From Bacteroidales bacterium (GTDB taxonomy: Bacteria; Bacteroidota; Bacteroidia; Bacteroidales; UBA932), in contig JAFYUS010000050.1 of the NCBI GenBank assembly GCA_017549505.1, positions 1 to 45,111 on the forward strand: a stretch of DNA of 45,111 bases. Direction: 5' to 3'. Of the stretch, positions 42,290-45,111 are shown in pieces (position 1 is the first letter of the stretch; the number at the start of each line of letters is the position of its first letter). The position numbers and the translations under genes are program-made. The notes beneath the pieces were generated by a model that was not told where the DNA came from, did no database searches, and saw only the letters and a list, made by a program, of their open reading frames with translations.

Positions 42290-43246
42290 TTATTTCCAGA
42301 TTCCGTCTGTTGTCACATCACACTTCTGCATGGTGCCGTCAGGATTGTAGACAACCTCTTCGACACAGACAGAACGGCTGTAGCTTGTTCCTTCGGGAAG
42401 CGTACCGTTGTGGGTGAAGAAGTATGTCTTACCGTTGAGCTCCACTATTGAAGGATGGGTTGTGTTGCAGTTTCCTGCACACTCCGAAAGTAGACCCTTG
42501 AATTCCCAAGGGCCGTGGATGCTGTCCGCCATCGCGTATGCTATCTTCTCCGGCCATGTGCATGCATATGTGAGATAATACTTTCCGTTAGCCTTGTGAA
42601 CCCACGCAGCCTCGGTGAAAGGCCAGCGCTCATCAAACTCAAGCTTTGTTATCTCACCTTCGATTTCAATCATGTTTTCTTTCAGCTTCGCATAATAGCA
42701 GTAGCGGTTTCCCCAGAAGATGTATGCCTGACCGTCGTCGTCGATGAACACTGCAGGATCTATGCACACCCAGCCATGATCTGCACCTTCGCAGTCTTCC
42801 TTGGTAAGAAGCGGCTTTCCAAGGGCATCCTTGTATGGACCTTCAGGACGGTCGCTGACTGCAACGCCTATGCCGGCACCGCTCGTGCTTATGTAATAGT
42901 AATATTTGCCATTGCGTTCAGTGACATGGGCAGCCCATGCATCATTGGTCACATTCCATTTGAAATCAGTACTCTTCAGAGGGGTCGGATGCTCTGTCCA
43001 GTTCACCATATCGGTAGTTGAGAAAGCACACCAGTCGGTAAGATGATATCCTGTCTGGTTTCCTGCCACATCCTGGCCTGTGAAGAGCCAGAGAGTGTTT
43101 CCCTCGACCATTGCTGCAGGGTCACAGGTATACTTATGTCTGAAAATAGGATTGCTATCTGCCTGGTATACAGGCTTTGCGGACTGTGCACATCCGGCAA
43201 GGGCTGTAACCGCCAGAAGAATTGTGGTGAAGAATGTTTTTCGCAT
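42290..43246 (-). CDS. Glycoside hydrolase family 43 lipoprotein
   Basis: 318 residues. Lipoprotein signal LLAVTALAGC (Cys19). Five-bladed propeller with the three GH43 acids: base Asp in KYTCDPAAMV, pKa-modulating Asp in CIDPAVFIDDDG, acid Glu in WPFTEAAWV. Family members release arabinose or xylose from plant or host glycans; substrate not predictable. No C-terminal beta-sandwich. First gene of the surface operon; a -7 box TATCTTTG lies 35 nt upstream. Confidence 0.93.
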   Translation of the reverse strand: MRKTFFTTILLAVTALAGCAQSAKPVYQADSNPIFRHKYTCDPAAMVEGNTLWLFTGQDVAGNQTGYHLTDWCAFSTTDMVNWTEHPTPLKSTDFKWNVTNDAWAAHVTERNGKYYYYISTSGAGIGVAVSDRPEGPYKDALGKPLLTKEDCEGADHGWVCIDPAVFIDDDGQAYIFWGNRYCYYAKLKENMIEIEGEITKLEFDERWPFTEAAWVHKANGKYYLTYACTWPEKIAYAMADSIHGPWEFKGLLSECAGNCNTTHPSIVELNGKTYFFTHNGTLPEGTSYSRSVCVEEVVYNPDGTMQKCDVTTDGIWK

Positions 43247-43280
43247 GATATTTCAGTTTATTGCATTATGACACAATAAG

Positions 43281-43305
43281 CAAAGATAAAAAATTCTCAG
43301 AATTT
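43281..43305 (-). promoter_or_regulatory. GH43 operon promoter with palindrome
   Basis: TATCTTTG on the minus strand (43288-43281). Directly upstream is AAATTCT-C-AGAATTT (43291-43305), a perfect 7-bp inverted repeat that would overlap the spacer, hence a candidate operator. Confidence 0.5.
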
Positions 43306-43385
43306 CTGGTGTGATGCCCTGGAGATTTTTGAAAGCTTCAAGAAAACGACAAACGTATCCGTCTGGCTACTAATATTTTACGCAA

Positions 43386-43416
43386 AATGCGTGCTGCCTT
43401 TCGGCAGCACGCACTT
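43386..43416 (-). terminator. Hairpin behind the GH18 gene
   Basis: TGCGTGCTGCC (43388-43398) pairs with GGCAGCACGCA (43403-43413) around TTTC; on the minus strand it is followed by TTTTGCG. 43 nt past the GH18 stop. Arms resemble those at 34972-35005. Confidence 0.65.
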
Positions 43417-43458
43417 CCCATAAAACATTAACTGATAAGTAGTTACAATCTACCCTAT

Positions 43459-44547
43459 TTATTCCTGAGTTGGAAGCAGACGTGTAGAAATCGCCTTTGA
43501 CAAAGTCCAGTTCTTGTCGTCAGCCTCGATATTCCAGTACATTGCGCCTCTGAGACCCTTGCTCTTTACAAAATCTGCCTTGAGTGCGATGGATTCCTCA
43601 TCGTCATATGTGAGGACCATTTTGCCTTCGCTGTTGACAAGGTAAGGTACTTTGGCCTTATCGTCCCACTTCTTTGTAAACTTCTCGAGATATTTGCCGA
43701 GGTCTCTGTAGTCAACGCTTTCCGGTACGTCAGATCCGTTTCCGTGTCCATAGAAAGGCATTCCGAGAACGATCTTGTTGTATGGCACACCCTTGTCCTT
43801 GTGGAACTTCACTGATTCCTCACAGCTTCTTGATGACATTGATGACGGATGAAGAGCCGCATTGTGTTTAGGTGGGTCACCCATATCGTAAGTCATGATG
43901 TTTACAAAATCAAGATACTGGATAGCGCTCTTGAAATCCACATACTTTGCACTTGACGAAGATGCCATGGTGATAAGGAGATCGTCACCGAGGACCTCAC
44001 GAAGGTCCTTGAGAAGGAGAGTGAAGTTCTTTGTATCGTTAGGAGAAGCTGAGATACCTGCAGAAGAGCTGGTAGGATACTCCCAGTCAAGATCGATACC
44101 TGCAAATCCATACTGCTCAACTGCCTTGAGACAGTTCTTGCAGAAGTTCTTGCGGTGGGTCTCGTCAGCCGCCATTTCACTGAAGTTTCCTGCGCCCCAT
44201 CCTCCGATAGAAAGCATTATCTGAAGATCAGGATTCTTTTCCTTAAGGGCTACTATCTTCTTGAGTCTGCTAGGAGTCTTGATGTCAAGAGTCTCGAAGT
44301 CGTTCTTTATATGCGCAAAAGCGTAGTTGATATGCGTAAGCAGAGTAGGATCCGGCATTACAGAGTCCCAATAAGTCGCATAACCTACTATTACCATAGG
44401 AAGCGCTCCTTCCTCCTGGTCCTGGCTTCCATTATCAGGCTTCTGGTCTTCCGGAGCTGCTACAGGAGGGGTGATAGGTTCACTTGTATCCGGCTTATCA
44501 CAGCAGCAAAGCATGATAAGGGAAATCAATAAACAGATTCTTTTCAT
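43459..44547 (-). CDS. Glycoside hydrolase family 18 lipoprotein
   Basis: 362 residues. Lipoprotein signal LLISLIMLCC, then a Pro/Asp/Gln-rich spacer (about 17-48) and the GH18 barrel. Motifs: QIMLSIGGWG, GFAGIDLDWEYP with the catalytic Glu, and VNIMTYDMGD. The family DxxDxDxE reads AGIDLDWE here: the first Asp is Ala, while the second, third and the catalytic Glu are kept. Cleaves beta-1,4-GlcNAc linkages in chitin or N-glycans (chitinase or ENGase type). Monocistronic, upstream of the GH43 operon. Confidence 0.92.
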   Translation of the reverse strand: MKRICLLISLIMLCCCDKPDTSEPITPPVAAPEDQKPDNGSQDQEEGALPMVIVGYATYWDSVMPDPTLLTHINYAFAHIKNDFETLDIKTPSRLKKIVALKEKNPDLQIMLSIGGWGAGNFSEMAADETHRKNFCKNCLKAVEQYGFAGIDLDWEYPTSSSAGISASPNDTKNFTLLLKDLREVLGDDLLITMASSSSAKYVDFKSAIQYLDFVNIMTYDMGDPPKHNAALHPSSMSSRSCEESVKFHKDKGVPYNKIVLGMPFYGHGNGSDVPESVDYRDLGKYLEKFTKKWDDKAKVPYLVNSEGKMVLTYDDEESIALKADFVKSKGLRGAMYWNIEADDKNWTLSKAISTRLLPTQE

Positions 44548-44577
44548 TTGCGGGAAGTTTAAGTGTTCTTATGCATA

Positions 44578-44585
44578 CAAAGATA
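44578..44585 (-). promoter_or_regulatory. GH18 -7 box
   Basis: TATCTTTG on the minus strand, 31 nt upstream of the ATG at 44547. Confidence 0.5.
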
Positions 44586-44626
44586 GATTTATGCAGATAA
44601 AAGTGTTACGCAATTTGCATAAAGCG

Positions 44627-44643
44627 ATACGCATATTGCGTAT
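44627..44643. promoter_or_regulatory. 17-bp palindrome between GH18 and tRNA-Gly
   Basis: ATACGCA-TAT-TGCGTAT, perfect 7-bp arms; a degenerate relative TTACGCAATTTGCATAA lies ~20 nt to the left. Likely regulator sites for GH18 or the tRNA. Confidence 0.45.
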
Positions 44644-44676
44644 ATTTAAATAAATTTCAAAAAAATGCGAAAAAAA

Positions 44677-44707
44677 TTTGCATGTTTAAAAATTCTTCGT
44701 ACCTTTG
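44677..44707 (+). promoter_or_regulatory. tRNA-Gly promoter
   Basis: TTTG (44677-44680), 19-nt spacer and TACCTTTG (44700-44707): an ideal Bacteroidota promoter 32 nt before the tRNA. Confidence 0.7.
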
Positions 44708-44739
44708 CAATCCCAAACGAAAACAACACGTTTGAAAAT

Positions 44740-44815
44740 GCGGAAATAGCTCAGTTGGTAGAGCATAACCTTGCCAAGGTTAGGGTCGCGAGTTCGAGTC
44801 TCGTTTTCCGCTCCA
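44740..44815 (+). tRNA. tRNA-Gly(GCC)
   Basis: Acceptor GCGGAAA/TTTCCGC, D arm GCTCAGTTGGTAGAGC, anticodon stem TAACC/GGTTA with loop TTGCCAA (anticodon GCC), T arm with GGTTCGAGTC-like sequence (CGAGTTCGAGTCTCG). Mature body ends at 44812; CCA is encoded at 44813-44815. Confidence 0.96.
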
Positions 44816-44819
44816 AAAC

Positions 44820-44847
44820 AGGTCATCTTCGGATGACCTTAAATTTT
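44820..44847 (+). terminator. UUCG-loop hairpin after tRNA-Gly
   Basis: AGGTCATC-ttcg-GATGACCT (44820-44839) followed by TAAATTTT. Weak T-tract, but extra-stable UUCG tetraloop and placement fit a terminator. Confidence 0.65.
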
Positions 44848-44900
44848 GAAAAGAGCTTCGGCTCAAGAATATTCACCCGACGGGGTTCAATCATATGCCA

Positions 44901-44932
44901 GTCGTCCTTGTGTACAAGGGACGGCTTTTTTG
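44901..44932 (+). terminator. Second hairpin with T-tract
   Basis: GTCGTCCTTGT pairs with ACAAGGGACGGC (one bulge), followed by TTTTTT. A regular rho-independent terminator backing up the first. Nothing else is seen in 44848-45016. Confidence 0.75.
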
Positions 44933-45037
44933 CATATTATCCTGATTGTCAAAACAGATAGCCAAAATCGCGATATAATTGACATTTTTGGTTGGTAAAA
45001 CCCTTGTAACTTGATTATATTTAGAGACTTACATAAA

Positions 45038-45061
45038 TTAGATGAAAACAGTTTCATCTAA
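45038..45061. promoter_or_regulatory. 10-bp hairpin ending on the start codon
   Basis: TTAGATGAAA (45038-45047), loop ACAG, TTTCATCTAA (45052-45061). Its last base is the A of the ATG at 45061. Either an operator, an RNA hairpin that hides the start, or the end of a mobile element. Confidence 0.55.
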
Positions 45062-45111
45062 TGAGTGATAATCCAAAAATAAGAAGGCGTTTACGCTGCC
45101 CCAATTGTGGA
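45061..45111 (+). CDS. Start of a zinc-ribbon protein (cut by window edge)
   Basis: Only 17 residues are present: MSDNPKIRRRLRCPNCG. A basic start followed by CPNC suggests a zinc ribbon at the N-terminus, as found in some transposases and in some regulators. The family cannot be told. A weak -7-like TATATTTA lies at about 45017-45024. Confidence 0.4.
   Translation, partial: MSDNPKIRRRLRCPNCG

Noticed and set aside
44665-44961. 98-residue frame over tRNA-Gly
   Set aside because: It reads straight through the tRNA and its terminators.

Overview
The window looks like a chromosome segment of a member of the Bacteroidales (phylum Bacteroidota), probably from an animal gut. This rests on promoter boxes of the TAnnTTTG / TTTG type in front of many genes, weak Shine-Dalgarno sites, and typical Bacteroidota families: TonB-dependent receptor with carboxypeptidase-like N-domain, fimbrillin/FISUMP lipoprotein, DUF4876, DUF6850, DUF3109 and an ORF6N remnant. 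The species cannot be named from sequence alone.

Layout. 0.2-5.0 kb (minus): probable operon of a coiled-coil membrane-anchored protein, HemW, an M24 aminopeptidase P and a DUF697-like membrane protein. 5.2-8.8 kb: a small membrane protein converging on DUF3109, then an M16-fold secreted protein without the zinc motif. 8.9-11.7 kb (plus): periplasmic TPR protein and a U32/RlhA-type protein. 11.7-13.5 kb: lipoprotein and a broken ORF6N gene. 13.9-18.7 kb (minus): class A penicillin-binding protein, D-Ala-D-Ala ligase and PrmC, with palindromic repeat elements in both intergenic gaps and inside prmC. 18.8-22.4 kb: topoisomerase I, an Lrp/AsnC regulator and convergent ispD. 22.5-28.2 kb (plus): the cell-shape operon mreB-mreC-mreD-mrdA-rodA. 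28.2-31.5 kb: Thermotoga-type S-adenosylhomocysteinase (minus), FabG and ComF (plus). 31.9-32.2 kb (minus): a tRNA-Leu(UAA) gene split by a group I intron. 32.3-33.6 kb (plus): small basic protein and lactonase-like lipoprotein. 33.7-44.5 kb (minus): standalone TonB-plug protein, SIMPL protein, then a surface operon (GH43, TonB receptor, DUF4876 lipoprotein, DUF6850 outer-membrane protein, fimbrillin/FISUMP lipoprotein) and a GH18 lipoprotein. 44.7 kb: tRNA-Gly(GCC), then the start of a zinc-ribbon gene cut by the window edge.

How the genes work together. The 13.9-18.7 and 22.5-28.2 kb blocks together supply peptidoglycan precursor ligation, polymerisation, crosslinking and the elongasome. 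The 35-44.5 kb block looks like an outer-membrane uptake/degradation system for host or plant glycans, but it has no SusD partner.

The most unusual content is not protein coding: (1) the group I intron in the anticodon loop of tRNA-Leu(UAA), at the position known from cyanobacteria and plastids; (2) a family of hairpin elements with a conserved core (27 bp identical in two copies) but locus-specific, self-complementary arms, all in one orientation and three of them just behind stop codons; (3) two 139-bp composite palindromic repeats with four alternating copies of CCGTTGAGCG; (4) two separate in-frame repeat insertions inside prmC.
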